Program-made: the position numbers and the translations under genes
DNA from: CAYNLK01 sp964398055
GTDB taxonomy: Bacteria > Chloroflexota > Anaerolineae > 4572-78 > J111
Assembly: GCA_964398055.1 (NCBI GenBank)
Contig: CAYNLK010000002.1
Location: 124,001 to 188,000, forward strand
Direction of reading: 5' to 3'
Length of the DNA: 64,000 nt
Shown here: piece after piece, positions 7,166 to 15,729 of the stretch
How positions within the stretch are numbered: the stretch's first letter is position 1
Layout: the number at the start of each line of letters is the position of its first letter
Notes under the pieces: generated by a model
Databases searched by the model: none
Told to the model about the DNA's origin: nothing
The model's input: the letters and a program-made list of their open reading frames with translations, nothing else

Positions 7166-10003
7166 ATGGCTAAACGAATCTTTGGGCTACTTTTATTAAT
7201 GGTAATTTTGGCGTTGTTGGCTGCCTGCGGCGGCGCTGCGCCGCAGCCGGAAGCCGCTCCGGTGGAGGAGGCCGCGCCAGCCGCTCCGGTGGAAGAAGCT
7301 GCGCCGGTTGAAGAAGCTGCGCCGGTTGAAGTAGTGGCTGGCTGTGACGACCCGTTGGGCTGTGTCATTGTGGCTCCGGGTGAACCGATCAAGCTGGCCG
7401 CGGCTCAGTCTATTTCCGGCCCAACCGAAACCCTGGGCACCGACGAGGTCCGTGGGGTTGAGTTGGCTATCGATTTTCGGGGTGAAGTAGCCGGCCATCC
7501 GGTTATTCTCACCGTAGAGGATGAACTCTGCTCCGCTGAAGGCGGCCAGACTGCGGCCACCAAGTTGGCCTCGGACCCGGATGTGGTGGCGGTGGTAGGC
7601 CACACCTGCTCCAGCTCCTGCACCCCGGCCGCGACCATCTACAATGACGCCGGCCTGACCATGATCTCCGGCTCCTGTACCGCCCCGGCCCTCACGGCCG
7701 AAGGCAGCCACGTGGCCAGCTTTCTACGCACGGCGCCCAATGACAACATTCAGGGCCGGGTAATGGCCGAATTTGCTTACAATGAGCTGGGCGTGCGTAC
7801 GGCCGCCACCATCCACGATGGCAGCCCCTACGCCGAGCAGTTGCAGCAGGTCTTTGCCAATGTCTTCCGCGATCTGGGCGGTGAGATCACCACGCAAGAA
7901 GCGGTCAACGTGGGTGATACCGATATGCGCCCGGTCTTGACCTCGATTGCGACCGGTAAACCTGAATTGATTTACTATCCGATCTTCATCGCCGAGGGTG
8001 GCTTCATTACGGCCCAGGCCAAAGAGATTGCCGGTCTGGAGAACACCATTCTATCCGGAGCCGACGGAATGTACTCGCCCGACTTCATTGCCGCGGCCGG
8101 TGAAGCGGCCGAAGGCATGTTCATCTCCAGCCCCGACTTGGCCTTTGCCGGCGACAAATATGCCAACTTCAAGGCCCGGCATATGGAGAAATACGGCCAG
8201 GATACCCTGAGCGTATTCCACGCCCATGCTTTCGATGGGGCCAATATTATCTTTGACGCCATCGAAAAAGTGGCCAAGAAAGACGCCGATGGCAACACCA
8301 TCATTGGTCGCCAGGCTTTGCGCGATGCCATGTATGCCACCTCAGGTCATGATGGCATTACCGGTAAGCTGAGCTGCAATGAGTTGGGCGACTGCGGTGA
8401 CCCCAAGATTGCGGTTTACCAGATTCAGAACGGTCAATACGTGCCCTACAGCCGCACTGCGGCTGTAGCCGCGGCCGATGAGGCTTGCGCTTACGGTGGG
8501 CTGATCAAGAGCATCGAGGCGGTGGACGACCTGACGGTCAAGTTCAATCTGTGCGTCTCGGATGTGGCCTTCCCCTCCAAGGTGGCCTTTACCGCCTTCA
8601 ACATCCACCCGTCCGAGTATCTGGAACAAACCGGCGGCACTGGCGCCATTTTGGAGAAGCCAATCGGTACCGGGCCTTATGTGATGGAAGAGTGGAAACG
8701 GGGCGACAGCATCGTCTTCAAGAGGTTTGAAGATTATTGGGGCGAACCGGCCAAGACCGAGACGCTGGTCTTCCGCTGGAGCGCCGAGGGCGCCCAGCGG
8801 TTGCTGGAGCTGCAATCCGGGGCTGTGGATGGCATCGATAACCCCACCCCGGATGACTTTGCCGTGATCGAAGCGGACGATACGCTGACCCTCTACCCCC
8901 GCGAAGGGTTGAACGTCTTCTACCTGGGGATGAACAATCAGTATCCGCCCTTTGACAACGAGTTGGTCCGCCAGGCCATTGCCTATGGCCTCGACCGGCA
9001 ACGAATTGTCGACAACTTCTATCCGGAAGGTTCAGAAGTAGCCAGCCACTTTACCCCGTGCGCCATTCCTGGTGGTTGCGAAGGGCCGGCCTTCCCGGAC
9101 TATGATCCGGTCAAGGCCAAGGAACTGCTGGCCGAAGCGGGTTACCCCGATGGCTTTGATACCGAGATTGCCTATCGCGATGTGGTCCGGGGCTATCTGC
9201 CCGAACCGGGCGTGGTTGCCCAGGATATCCAGGCTCAGTTGAAAGAGTTGGGCATCAATGTCCAGATCGTGGTGATGGAAAGCGGGGCTTTCCTGGATGC
9301 GGCTGATCGGGGTGAGTTGAAAGGCTTCCACATGTTGGGCTGGGGGGCTGACTACCCGGATCAAACCAACTTTCTGGATTACCACTTTGGCGCTGGCGCC
9401 AGTGCCCAGTTTGGGGCCGGCTTCCCCGATATTCACGAGACGTTGAAGGAAGCGGCCAGCTTGCCGGACCAGGCTGAACGCAATGTCCTCTATGCCAAGG
9501 CCAATGAACTGCTGGTTCAGCACGTGCCGATGGTGCCGGTGGCCCACGGTGGTTCAGGCACCGCCTTCAAGGCTGGTGTGGAAGGGGCCCATGCCTCACC
9601 GCTGGGCAACGAGTACTTCGCCGTGATGGAACTGCCCGGCCAGGATACCCTGGTTTGGATGCAGAACGCTGAGCCGATCAGCGCCTACTGCGCCGATGAG
9701 ACCGATGGTGAGACCTTCCGCCTGTGCGAGCAGGTCAGCGAGAGCCTGTTGGCTTATGAGGTTGGTGGGACCGCGGTGGAGCCTGGCTTAGCCGAACGGT
9801 ATGAGGTGAACGACGAGCTGACCGAGTGGACCTTCTACCTGCGCCCTGGGGTCAAGTTCCACGACGGCAGCGACCTGGATGCCCAGGACGTGATTGCCAG
9901 TTGGGAAGCCCAGTGGGATGCAGCCAGCCCGCTGCATACCGGCCGAGATGGCAACTTTACCTACTTCCAGGCCTTCTTCCTGGCTTTCAAGAATGCCGAG
10001 TAA
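7166..10003 (+). CDS. Fusion lipoprotein: LivJ-type domain plus circularly permuted SBP_bac_5 domain
   Basis: 945 residues with a lipoprotein signal (LLAAC, Cys21) and an AAPVEEAAP repeat linker. Residues about 70-430 match the branched-chain amino-acid receptor fold (LAAAQSISGPTETLGTDEV, VVAVVGHTCSSSCTPAA). Residues about 432-820 match the middle and C-terminal parts of a dipeptide-type SBP_bac_5 receptor (AVDDLTVKFNLC, IGTGPYVMEEWKRGDSIVF, FDNELVRQAIAYGLDRQRIV). Residues about 822-945 match what is normally the N-terminal part of that same domain (VEPGLAERYEVNDELTEW, LRPGVKFHDGSDLDAQDVI). The second domain is therefore in circularly permuted order. The frame is uninterrupted, and AGGAGG lies upstream of the ATG. 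Permeases DppB and DppC follow, so it is the receptor of a peptide-type uptake system. The ligand is unknown. Confidence 0.85.
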   Translation: MAKRIFGLLLLMVILALLAACGGAAPQPEAAPVEEAAPAAPVEEAAPVEEAAPVEVVAGCDDPLGCVIVAPGEPIKLAAAQSISGPTETLGTDEVRGVELAIDFRGEVAGHPVILTVEDELCSAEGGQTAATKLASDPDVVAVVGHTCSSSCTPAATIYNDAGLTMISGSCTAPALTAEGSHVASFLRTAPNDNIQGRVMAEFAYNELGVRTAATIHDGSPYAEQLQQVFANVFRDLGGEITTQEAVNVGDTDMRPVLTSIATGKPELIYYPIFIAEGGFITAQAKEIAGLENTILSGADGMYSPDFIAAAGEAAEGMFISSPDLAFAGDKYANFKARHMEKYGQDTLSVFHAHAFDGANIIFDAIEKVAKKDADGNTIIGRQALRDAMYATSGHDGITGKLSCNELGDCGDPKIAVYQIQNGQYVPYSRTAAVAAADEACAYGGLIKSIEAVDDLTVKFNLCVSDVAFPSKVAFTAFNIHPSEYLEQTGGTGAILEKPIGTGPYVMEEWKRGDSIVFKRFEDYWGEPAKTETLVFRWSAEGAQRLLELQSGAVDGIDNPTPDDFAVIEADDTLTLYPREGLNVFYLGMNNQYPPFDNELVRQAIAYGLDRQRIVDNFYPEGSEVASHFTPCAIPGGCEGPAFPDYDPVKAKELLAEAGYPDGFDTEIAYRDVVRGYLPEPGVVAQDIQAQLKELGINVQIVVMESGAFLDAADRGELKGFHMLGWGADYPDQTNFLDYHFGAGASAQFGAGFPDIHETLKEAASLPDQAERNVLYAKANELLVQHVPMVPVAHGGSGTAFKAGVEGAHASPLGNEYFAVMELPGQDTLVWMQNAEPISAYCADETDGETFRLCEQVSESLLAYEVGGTAVEPGLAERYEVNDELTEWTFYLRPGVKFHDGSDLDAQDVIASWEAQWDAASPLHTGRDGNFTYFQAFFLAFKNAE

Positions 10004-10124
10004 TAATAACCGGCAGCGTTCGCTAAAGCGATAAGTTTGGTGTAAAATAGGGTGGGGTGATTAAGGAGTAATCCTTGAACACCCTGCCCTTTTTGTTGGT
10101 ACGTGTGATGCAGGTGACCGTCAC

Positions 10125-10174
10125 TTTTTTCCTCGTTCCCACGCTTCGCGGTCAGTTTGGGAACGAGGAAAAAA
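10125..10174. repeat. Palindromic REP-like repeat, copy 1 (CTCGTTCCCA family)
   Basis: Seventeen-base arms TTTTTTCCTCGTTCCCA and TGGGAACGAGGAAAAAA are perfectly complementary around a 16-base loop. Related palindromes are at 29352-29388 and 63371-63424. It lies in the 214-base gap between the receptor and the dppB gene, where its hairpin and T-run could also lower transcription into the permease genes. Confidence 0.85.
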
Positions 10175-10217
10175 CCATTCATAATTCATCATTTTCAACG
10201 GAGGTCAGCCCAGGCTC

Positions 10218-11300
10218 ATGACCCAATATATCACCCGCCGAATTGCCCTGGCCGTGCCGGTTTTGATTGGCATTCTGTTTGCTACCTTTGCCCTGGCCCG
10301 TTTGATTCCGGGGGATCCCTGCCGGGCGGTGTTAGGCGAGCGGGCCACCGATGAGATTTGCGATGCCTTTATGGAGCGTTACGGCTTGAACGAACCGATT
10401 CCGGTTCAGTTTGCCATCTATCTTAAGCAAATCCTGATCGAGCGGGATTTGGGCAACTCCTTTCGTTTTGGCCGGCCGGTGATTGATATCATTATCGAGC
10501 GGCTGCCGGTGACGGTTGAATTGGCCATCGCGGCGATGATTTTTGCCACTGGGCTGGGTATTTTGTTTGGAGTAGTTTCGGCTTACTGGCATAACTCCAG
10601 CATCGATATTGGGACGATGATTGGTGCTAACATTGGTATTGCCATCCCTGTTTTTGTATTGGGCTTATTGCTGCAATACGTCTTTGCCCTGCTCTTGAAA
10701 GATACCATCCTGCAACTGCCGCCGTCGGGCCGATTGTCGCCGGGGGTTAGTAATCCGCCTTTCTACCAGGTTTGGGGGTTAAACCTTGCGCCGGGTACCA
10801 GCCTGTACGGGCTATTTTCCTTCATTGCCAACTTGAATATTTTTAACGCCCTGATTACGGCCAACTGGTCGGCTTTTGGCGATGCGGTCAAGCATATGAT
10901 TTTGCCGGCCATGGCCGTCGGCACCATCCCGCTGGCAATTATTGCCCGCATCACCCGTTCGACCCTGCTGGAGGTGCTCAGCCTGGATTATATCCGCACC
11001 GCCAGAGCCAAAGGGCTGGCCGAAGTAGGAGTAGTTTTCCGGCACGGTTTGAGCAATGCCTTGCTGCCGGTGGTGACCATTGTTGGCTTACAATTGGGTT
11101 ATCTACTATCCGGCGCGGTCCTCACCGAAACCATCTTTAATCTGGCCGGGCTGGGCCGGGCCTTGTTTGAAGCGATTACAGCCCGAGATTATGTTATCGT
11201 GCAGGGCTTCACCTTGATTATTGCCGTCGGTTTTGTGTTCATCAATCTCATCGTCGATATTTCGTACGCTTTTCTCGATCCACGGATCAGGTTGAGTTAG
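10218..11300 (+). CDS. dppB: Peptide-type ABC transporter permease DppB
   Basis: 360 residues, inner-membrane permease of the BPD family. It starts MTQYITRRIALAVPVLIGIL with the first transmembrane helix, has LGNSFRFGRPV in the first loop, and a DYIRTARAKGLAEVGV EAA loop that contacts the ATPase. It is slightly longer than typical DppB because of a loop between helices of about 45 residues (PPSGRLSPGVSNPPFYQVWG onward). It forms the channel with DppC and takes substrate from the upstream fusion receptor. GGAGG lies about 13 bases before the ATG, which is long. No ATPase gene (DppD/DppF) is present in the window. Confidence 0.9.
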   Translation: MTQYITRRIALAVPVLIGILFATFALARLIPGDPCRAVLGERATDEICDAFMERYGLNEPIPVQFAIYLKQILIERDLGNSFRFGRPVIDIIIERLPVTVELAIAAMIFATGLGILFGVVSAYWHNSSIDIGTMIGANIGIAIPVFVLGLLLQYVFALLLKDTILQLPPSGRLSPGVSNPPFYQVWGLNLAPGTSLYGLFSFIANLNIFNALITANWSAFGDAVKHMILPAMAVGTIPLAIIARITRSTLLEVLSLDYIRTARAKGLAEVGVVFRHGLSNALLPVVTIVGLQLGYLLSGAVLTETIFNLAGLGRALFEAITARDYVIVQGFTLIIAVGFVFINLIVDISYAFLDPRIRLS

Positions 11301-11366
11301 TTTCATCCCACCCCTCAGCCTGAGAGTGTCAAAGGAAAAGTGAGGGGGTATTGACAAGGGAAAGTT

Positions 11367-12311
11367 ATGACCGCCGAATCAACAACCCTAACTGCGCCGC
11401 CCCTGGCCAAAACTAAAGAACCCAGCAGCCTGTACAAGGATGCCGTCCGGCATTTGATCCAAAAAAAGTCGGCAGTGTTGGGCATGATCATATTGCTGTT
11501 GCTGGCCCTGGTGGCCGTTTTTGCGCCCATCATTGCTCCGTTTGACCCTGAGGCGCAGTTGATCGGCGTGGAAGAGGGCCTCAAGAAGCGTTCCGCGCCC
11601 TGTATTCACGTCCTGGGTTGTCCCGAGAGTCAACCGCAGCACATCTTTGGAGTTGACGCCAATTTTAGAGATTTCTTCAGTCGAGTGGTCTATGGGGCGC
11701 GGTTATCCTTAACGGTTGGCTTTGCCGCGGTCACCATCGCCATTGTGGTCGGAACAGTTCTGGGCGCGATCGGCGGTTTTATCGGCGGCTGGCTGGATAA
11801 CGTAATTATGCGGCTTATGGATGTTTTCCTGGCTTTTCCGGCCCTGATTCTGGCCATTGCCATCGTCACCGTGCTGGGACCGGGCTTGATCAACGCCCTG
11901 ATCGCCATCAGTATCGTCACCATCCCGGCTTACGCGCGCGTCATTCGCTCAAGCGTGTTGACGGTTAAGGAGCAGGATTTTATTCTGGCCGACCGGGCCC
12001 TGGGCGTACCGCCGTTGCGGATTCTCTTTCGAGATGTTTTACCCAATGCTATTACGCCGCTGATCGTTCAGGGCACATTGGGTATCGGTACGGCCATTGT
12101 CGAGGTGGCGGCGCTCTCCTTTTTGGGGCTTGGCGCTCAACCACCTACGCCGGAATGGGGGCTGATGGTCAGTTCCGAACGCAACCAGGTTTTCACCGCC
12201 CCTCACCTGGTCTTTATTCCCGGCTTGGCAATTATGCTGGTTGTGCTCGGTTTTAATCTATTGGGAGATGGTCTGCAAGACGCTTTGAATCCTCGCCTCA
12301 ATCGCCGCTAA
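11367..12311 (+). CDS. dppC: Peptide-type ABC transporter permease DppC
   Basis: 314 residues. A cytoplasmic N-terminal tail is followed by MIILLLLALVAVFAPIIAPFDP, the OppC-type N-terminal segment. The core has the helix set and the EAA loop DFILADRALGVPPLRILF. A GFAAVTIAIVVGTVLGAIGGF segment marks the start of the permease core. It pairs with DppB, 66 bases upstream. The next reading frame starts one base after the stop, so the thioredoxin-like gene may be translated from the same mRNA. Confidence 0.9.
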   Translation: MTAESTTLTAPPLAKTKEPSSLYKDAVRHLIQKKSAVLGMIILLLLALVAVFAPIIAPFDPEAQLIGVEEGLKKRSAPCIHVLGCPESQPQHIFGVDANFRDFFSRVVYGARLSLTVGFAAVTIAIVVGTVLGAIGGFIGGWLDNVIMRLMDVFLAFPALILAIAIVTVLGPGLINALIAISIVTIPAYARVIRSSVLTVKEQDFILADRALGVPPLRILFRDVLPNAITPLIVQGTLGIGTAIVEVAALSFLGLGAQPPTPEWGLMVSSERNQVFTAPHLVFIPGLAIMLVVLGFNLLGDGLQDALNPRLNRR

Positions 12312-12312
12312 T

Positions 12313-12921
12313 ATGTCGATCCTGAAAATTTATGGGGGACGGGCGCTGCATGCGGCCCTGGCTGAAATCGCCAGACCAGTGCAGGTGACCTATAGGGCTA
12401 TTGATCAGCCAGAGCCAGATACTGAGCAGGCTTTGGCTGATTTAATGAGCTTGACTCCCTATTTGTCGGTTGACCTGCAGCCGGAGCTGTTTGGGCAGGT
12501 TGACCGGCTCACCGTGCGAGCTGAGGTTGGCGGCGAATTGATTTTTGTTGGTCCTCCGGTGGGCACAGAGTTGGCCGCGTTGGTTTCGGCCATCATTGTG
12601 GTGGGGCGCGGTTCGTCGGGCCTGTCAACTGCCACCCGGCAGGTGCTGGCCGCTTTGTCCAGGCCGGTGCAGCTTGTCGTCTTTACCACCCCAACCTGAC
12701 CGAACTGCCCGCCGGTGGCCAGTTTGGCCCACAAATTTGCTTTTGAAAGTCCCCAGGTTACCACCGAGGTGATCTCAGTTGTGGCCTGGCCGGAGTTCGC
12801 CTGGGTTTATCAGGTGGCAGCCACGCCCTATACGGTTTTGGATGGCGTCGTCTATCTGAGCGGTCGGGTGCAGGAAGAGCAGCTACGAGCAGCCGTGCAG
12901 GCGCGCTTCAAACGATCTTAA
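12313..12921 (+). CDS. Probable selenoprotein: thioredoxin-fold oxidoreductase with UxxC motif (TGA read as Sec)
   Basis: The frame is one continuous gene of 202 residues if TGA at 12697-12699 is read as selenocysteine. Around it the sequence is VVFTTPT-U-PNCPPV, where protein-disulfide oxidoreductases and glutaredoxin-like proteins have TPTCPxC. The stop thus sits exactly on the first catalytic Cys. After it the frame continues with a normal thioredoxin-fold half, including ATPYTV, the usual cis-Pro loop. The N-terminal ~110 residues look like a second, site-less thioredoxin unit as in PDO proteins. A hairpin at 12715-12732 fits a bacterial SECIS. The alternative is a pseudogene made by one TGC-to-TGA change, which I find less likely. 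selA, selB, selC and selD are not in the window. It starts one base after dppC and ends 26 bases before serA. Confidence 0.75.
12715..12732 (+). promoter_or_regulatory. Candidate bacterial SECIS hairpin
   Basis: GTGGCC at 12715-12720 pairs with GGcCCAC at 12726-12732 (one bulged C), with loop AGTTT. The loop begins 22 bases after the TGA and has G as its second base. Bacterial SECIS elements are described as a hairpin whose apical loop begins roughly 16-37 bases after UGA with a G in the first two loop positions, so both rules are met. Confidence 0.55.
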
Positions 12922-12947
12922 ATTCTTAGCAAAGGAGTTCATCGTCT

Positions 12948-14696
12948 ATGGAGGCTGAAATTAAACGTCCGCAGGTATTGATTTGTGACGCCATTGCCAA
13001 AGTTGGGATAGAAATGTTGCAGGAAGTGGCTGACGTAGAGGTCAAAACAGATCTCAGCCCGGCGGAGTTGGTTCAAATTATTGGCGATTACGAGGCGGTG
13101 GTGGTCCGCAGCGCCACCAAGATCACGGCTGAGGTGATCGAGCACGGTCGCCAGTTAAAAGTGATTGCCCGGGCCGGGGCCGGTTTGGACAACGTCGATG
13201 TGGTCGAAGCCCGGAATAGAGGCATCAAGGTTATCAACAGTCCCGACGCCAATACCCGGGCCGTGGCCGAACATACGATGGGCCTGCTCCTGGCCCTGGC
13301 TCGCCACATACCGCGGGCCGATTCCAGCCTTAAAGAAGGGAAGTGGGAAAAGAAAAAGTTAATGGGGACGGGCCTGTACGGTAAAACCCTGGGTATAATT
13401 GGTTTTGGCCGGATTGGCCGGGAGGTAGCCATTCGGGCCAAAGCCTTTGGCATGAAAGTGTTGGTCAACCAGCGTCGCCCCACCCCGGAGCTTAATCTGG
13501 AATTGGGCGTTGAGGGAGTTGATCTGACCGACCTGCTCAGAGAGTCTGATTTTGTGAGCCTGCACGTGCCGGCTAAAGCGGAGACACAAAATCTGATCGG
13601 GGCCAACGAGCTGGCCTTGATGAAACCGACCGCCTGCTTGATCAATACCTCGCGGGGGGTGGTGGTCGATGAAGCGGCCCTATTAGCCGCGCTGAATAAC
13701 AGCCGGCTGGCCGGGGCCGCTCTGGATGTGTTTGTCAAAGAGCCGGCCATCGACAGCGCCCTGGCCCAACATGAGCGGGTGGTGGCGACCCCTCACATCG
13801 CCGCCAGCACGGAGGACGCCCAAACTGAGGCGGCCATCAGTGTGGCCCAGCAGTTGGTCGAGTTGTTCCGAGACGTTTCGGCCAAGAATCCGCTGTCGCT
13901 GCAAGTGGTGCCGCTGGCCCAGGTTTTTCCCCACGAACACGTTGACCCCCGGCGCGTTGAAAAGTTGATACGGCGGCTGGAGGCTGAAGGATTTCTATCA
14001 AACCCGCCGGTAGTGGTTCAGGTTGAAGATAAGTACGTGGTGTTGGATGGCGCCTCACGGATCACGGCGCTGAAAGAGTTGGGCTATCCCCACGCCATTG
14101 TGCAGGTTGTCACCGATTTGGACACCGTAGAGCTCCATACCTGGTATCACGCCATTCGTCAGGCCGACCCGGCTGTCCTGGTCAAGGTTCTGGATGATCT
14201 GCCCGAAGTGGCGATGGTTGAAACCAGCCCGCAAAAAGTGCTGGATGAGATGTTTGAGTTGGGGGGTCTGTGCTATGTGCACACCGTCGATGGCAAGGTC
14301 TATTTCATCCAGCCGGCGCCCGGCGTCAATCACTTGACCGCCCTGAATAAGCTGACCAATACTTACATTGAGAGTCACACCGTCAGCCGCACCCTCAATA
14401 CCGACCTTGAAACCCTGCGCCAGGAATACCCTGATCTGGCCGCGCTGGTCGTATTCCCGGAGTACAAGGTTGGGCAGGTGTTGCAGATTGCCAAGGTGGG
14501 CCGGGTGCTGCCGGCCGGAATCACCCGCTTTGTCATTCCGGGCCGGGTGCTGCGGCTGAACGCCGAGTTGAGCTATCTAAAATCTGATAAATCCCTGCGC
14601 GAGAAAAACGAATGGCTCAACCAATTGGTCTTAGACAAGCAGGTCGGCAGCAAAATTCGGTACTACAAAGAACCGGTGTACCTGTTGGATGAGTAA
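12948..14696 (+). CDS. serA: D-3-phosphoglycerate dehydrogenase fused to a ParB/SerK-like domain
   Basis: 582 residues. Residues 1-325 are a phosphoglycerate dehydrogenase: ARAGAGLDNVDV, the NAD fold LGIIGFGRIGREV, INTSRGVVVDE with the catalytic Arg, and TPHIAAST with the catalytic His. Instead of the usual ACT or ASB domain, residues about 335-420 resemble the ParB-like fold of SerK/SbnI serine kinases: VFPHEHVDPRRVEKLIRRLE, then VVLDGASRITALKELGYP, where DG-x-x-R is the family pattern. A further 150 residues match no domain I can name. SerK and SbnI make O-phosphoserine from serine, so the fusion may join two routes to phosphoserine. This function is inferred. AAAGGAG precedes the ATG, and the gene lies 26 bases after the selenoprotein. 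Confidence 0.85.
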   Translation: MEAEIKRPQVLICDAIAKVGIEMLQEVADVEVKTDLSPAELVQIIGDYEAVVVRSATKITAEVIEHGRQLKVIARAGAGLDNVDVVEARNRGIKVINSPDANTRAVAEHTMGLLLALARHIPRADSSLKEGKWEKKKLMGTGLYGKTLGIIGFGRIGREVAIRAKAFGMKVLVNQRRPTPELNLELGVEGVDLTDLLRESDFVSLHVPAKAETQNLIGANELALMKPTACLINTSRGVVVDEAALLAALNNSRLAGAALDVFVKEPAIDSALAQHERVVATPHIAASTEDAQTEAAISVAQQLVELFRDVSAKNPLSLQVVPLAQVFPHEHVDPRRVEKLIRRLEAEGFLSNPPVVVQVEDKYVVLDGASRITALKELGYPHAIVQVVTDLDTVELHTWYHAIRQADPAVLVKVLDDLPEVAMVETSPQKVLDEMFELGGLCYVHTVDGKVYFIQPAPGVNHLTALNKLTNTYIESHTVSRTLNTDLETLRQEYPDLAALVVFPEYKVGQVLQIAKVGRVLPAGITRFVIPGRVLRLNAELSYLKSDKSLREKNEWLNQLVLDKQVGSKIRYYKEPVYLLDE

Positions 14697-14745
14697 CGGG
14701 AGTTGCTCTACCGCCGCCGACCCGGCAAATCGGCCAAAATTGAGA

Positions 14746-14774
14746 TTGATTTTGGCCAAATAAAGTGCTACAAT
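14746..14774 (+). promoter_or_regulatory. Sigma-70-type promoter
   Basis: TTGATT, 17-base spacer, TACAAT. It lies about 85 bases before the gene at 14861. The -10 box recurs as TACAAT in front of other genes in the window. Confidence 0.5.
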
Positions 14775-14860
14775 GGGTGGAGTTTACCATTTTTAACTTT
14801 GCCTGGTTTCAACTTAGCCATAGTAAAAAGCCATGTGCATCGCAATGAAAGGAACCAAAC

Positions 14861-15403
14861 ATGATCGACTATAGACCCTTGAATGTTTTGCCCCAGGATA
14901 TCCAACGAGATTGGCGGGCCCAACTGCACAAGGCAACGCCGACAGAGAAAGGCGTCTTTCGGCTGGTCAATGTGCGCCGCACCCAGTCAGGCTCCTTTGA
15001 AGAGCAGCGGGTCATTGTTTTGGTCGTCGATGAGAATGGGTTCCCCATCCCTAATGTGCCGGTGGCCTTTGCCTTCAGCACGGCCAAAGATTATTCCCTG
15101 AGCCAGGATTTTCTGTGGACTCCCCCGGCTCCGCAAAAGGCCTTCATTGTGCCGACCCAGGGCAGCGGCCAGATCGACCAGATCCAGGGCAGCCCGGTGA
15201 AAGATGGCGAAGCCGGCGGCATTACCGTATATTTGCTGGAGCCGGAATATTCCAGCGATGTGGTCAGTGGCGCCGGGATGCTGGCCGACCACACCGGCCT
15301 GCACCTGACCTTCCAACTGCAACGAGCCGGGATCAAGCCTTTGGCCGAGCGCCTGGCCGAGATCGAAGCCCGGCTGGCCGCGCTGGAAGGTAAAGTAGGG
15401 TAA
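14861..15403 (+). CDS. Uncharacterised protein with C-terminal coiled coil
   Basis: 180 residues, no signal peptide and no membrane helix. A beta-rich N-terminal part contains VIVLVVDENGFPIPNVPVAF, a pattern seen in Ig-like or carboxypeptidase-regulatory-like modules where a strand is followed by a conserved NG-P-P-V turn. A second segment, GEAGGITVYLLEPEYSSDVV, precedes a short C-terminal helix, LAERLAEIEARLAALEGKVG, with heptad leucines that probably forms a coiled coil. I recall similar modules next to LysM or lysozyme domains in other Chloroflexota, but cannot confirm this. ATG 14861 follows GAAAGGAA. It stands alone, with its own promoter. Confidence 0.65.
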   Translation: MIDYRPLNVLPQDIQRDWRAQLHKATPTEKGVFRLVNVRRTQSGSFEEQRVIVLVVDENGFPIPNVPVAFAFSTAKDYSLSQDFLWTPPAPQKAFIVPTQGSGQIDQIQGSPVKDGEAGGITVYLLEPEYSSDVVSGAGMLADHTGLHLTFQLQRAGIKPLAERLAEIEARLAALEGKVG

Positions 15404-15672
15404 TTGAATTTGTTGATTGCCGACAGATTACCGCCGGCCGCGGCCCAATCTCTCGGTCCGGGGCCGGTGGTCTTATTTTTGAATAGCCAACTTGGATGTC
15501 TGGAGTTTTTCCTCGTTTCTAATTATTCAGGTAGTAGCTCGGAACACCGAGAAACACGGAGGATACCCGGAGATGCGTACAGGTTTCAATAGTTTTTCTC
15601 CGTGAATCTCTGGGCTATCTTCGCGTGGCTCTGTGTACCCAAATAGTTACCCTCGCTTGTTTTCTGCTCTGA
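15404..15672. other. Gene-free stretch with decayed repeats
   Basis: No convincing gene. Around 15540-15640, aacaccgagaaacacggagg and ttctccgtgaatctct form a decayed inverted pair of the same kind as those near 47580 and 55370. Confidence 0.45.
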
Positions 15673-15701
15673 TTGTGTTCTCCTCCAACCTGGGCTATAA
15701 T
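15673..15701 (+). promoter_or_regulatory. Sigma-70-type promoter
   Basis: TTGTGT, 17-base spacer, TATAAT, about 28 bases before the ATG of the beta-CASP hydrolase. Confidence 0.55.
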
Positions 15702-15729
15702 TCCACCAGTCTACTTCAAGGAAAAGACT

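Noticed and set aside
12313..12921. Two separate small genes or a frameshifted pseudogene
   Set aside because: Both parts are in the same frame, and the only break is a TGA on the catalytic Cys of the thioredoxin motif with a SECIS-like hairpin, so Sec fits better.
15404..15592. 62-residue open frame after the coiled-coil gene
   Set aside because: No motif, runs into repeat DNA and has no ribosome binding site.
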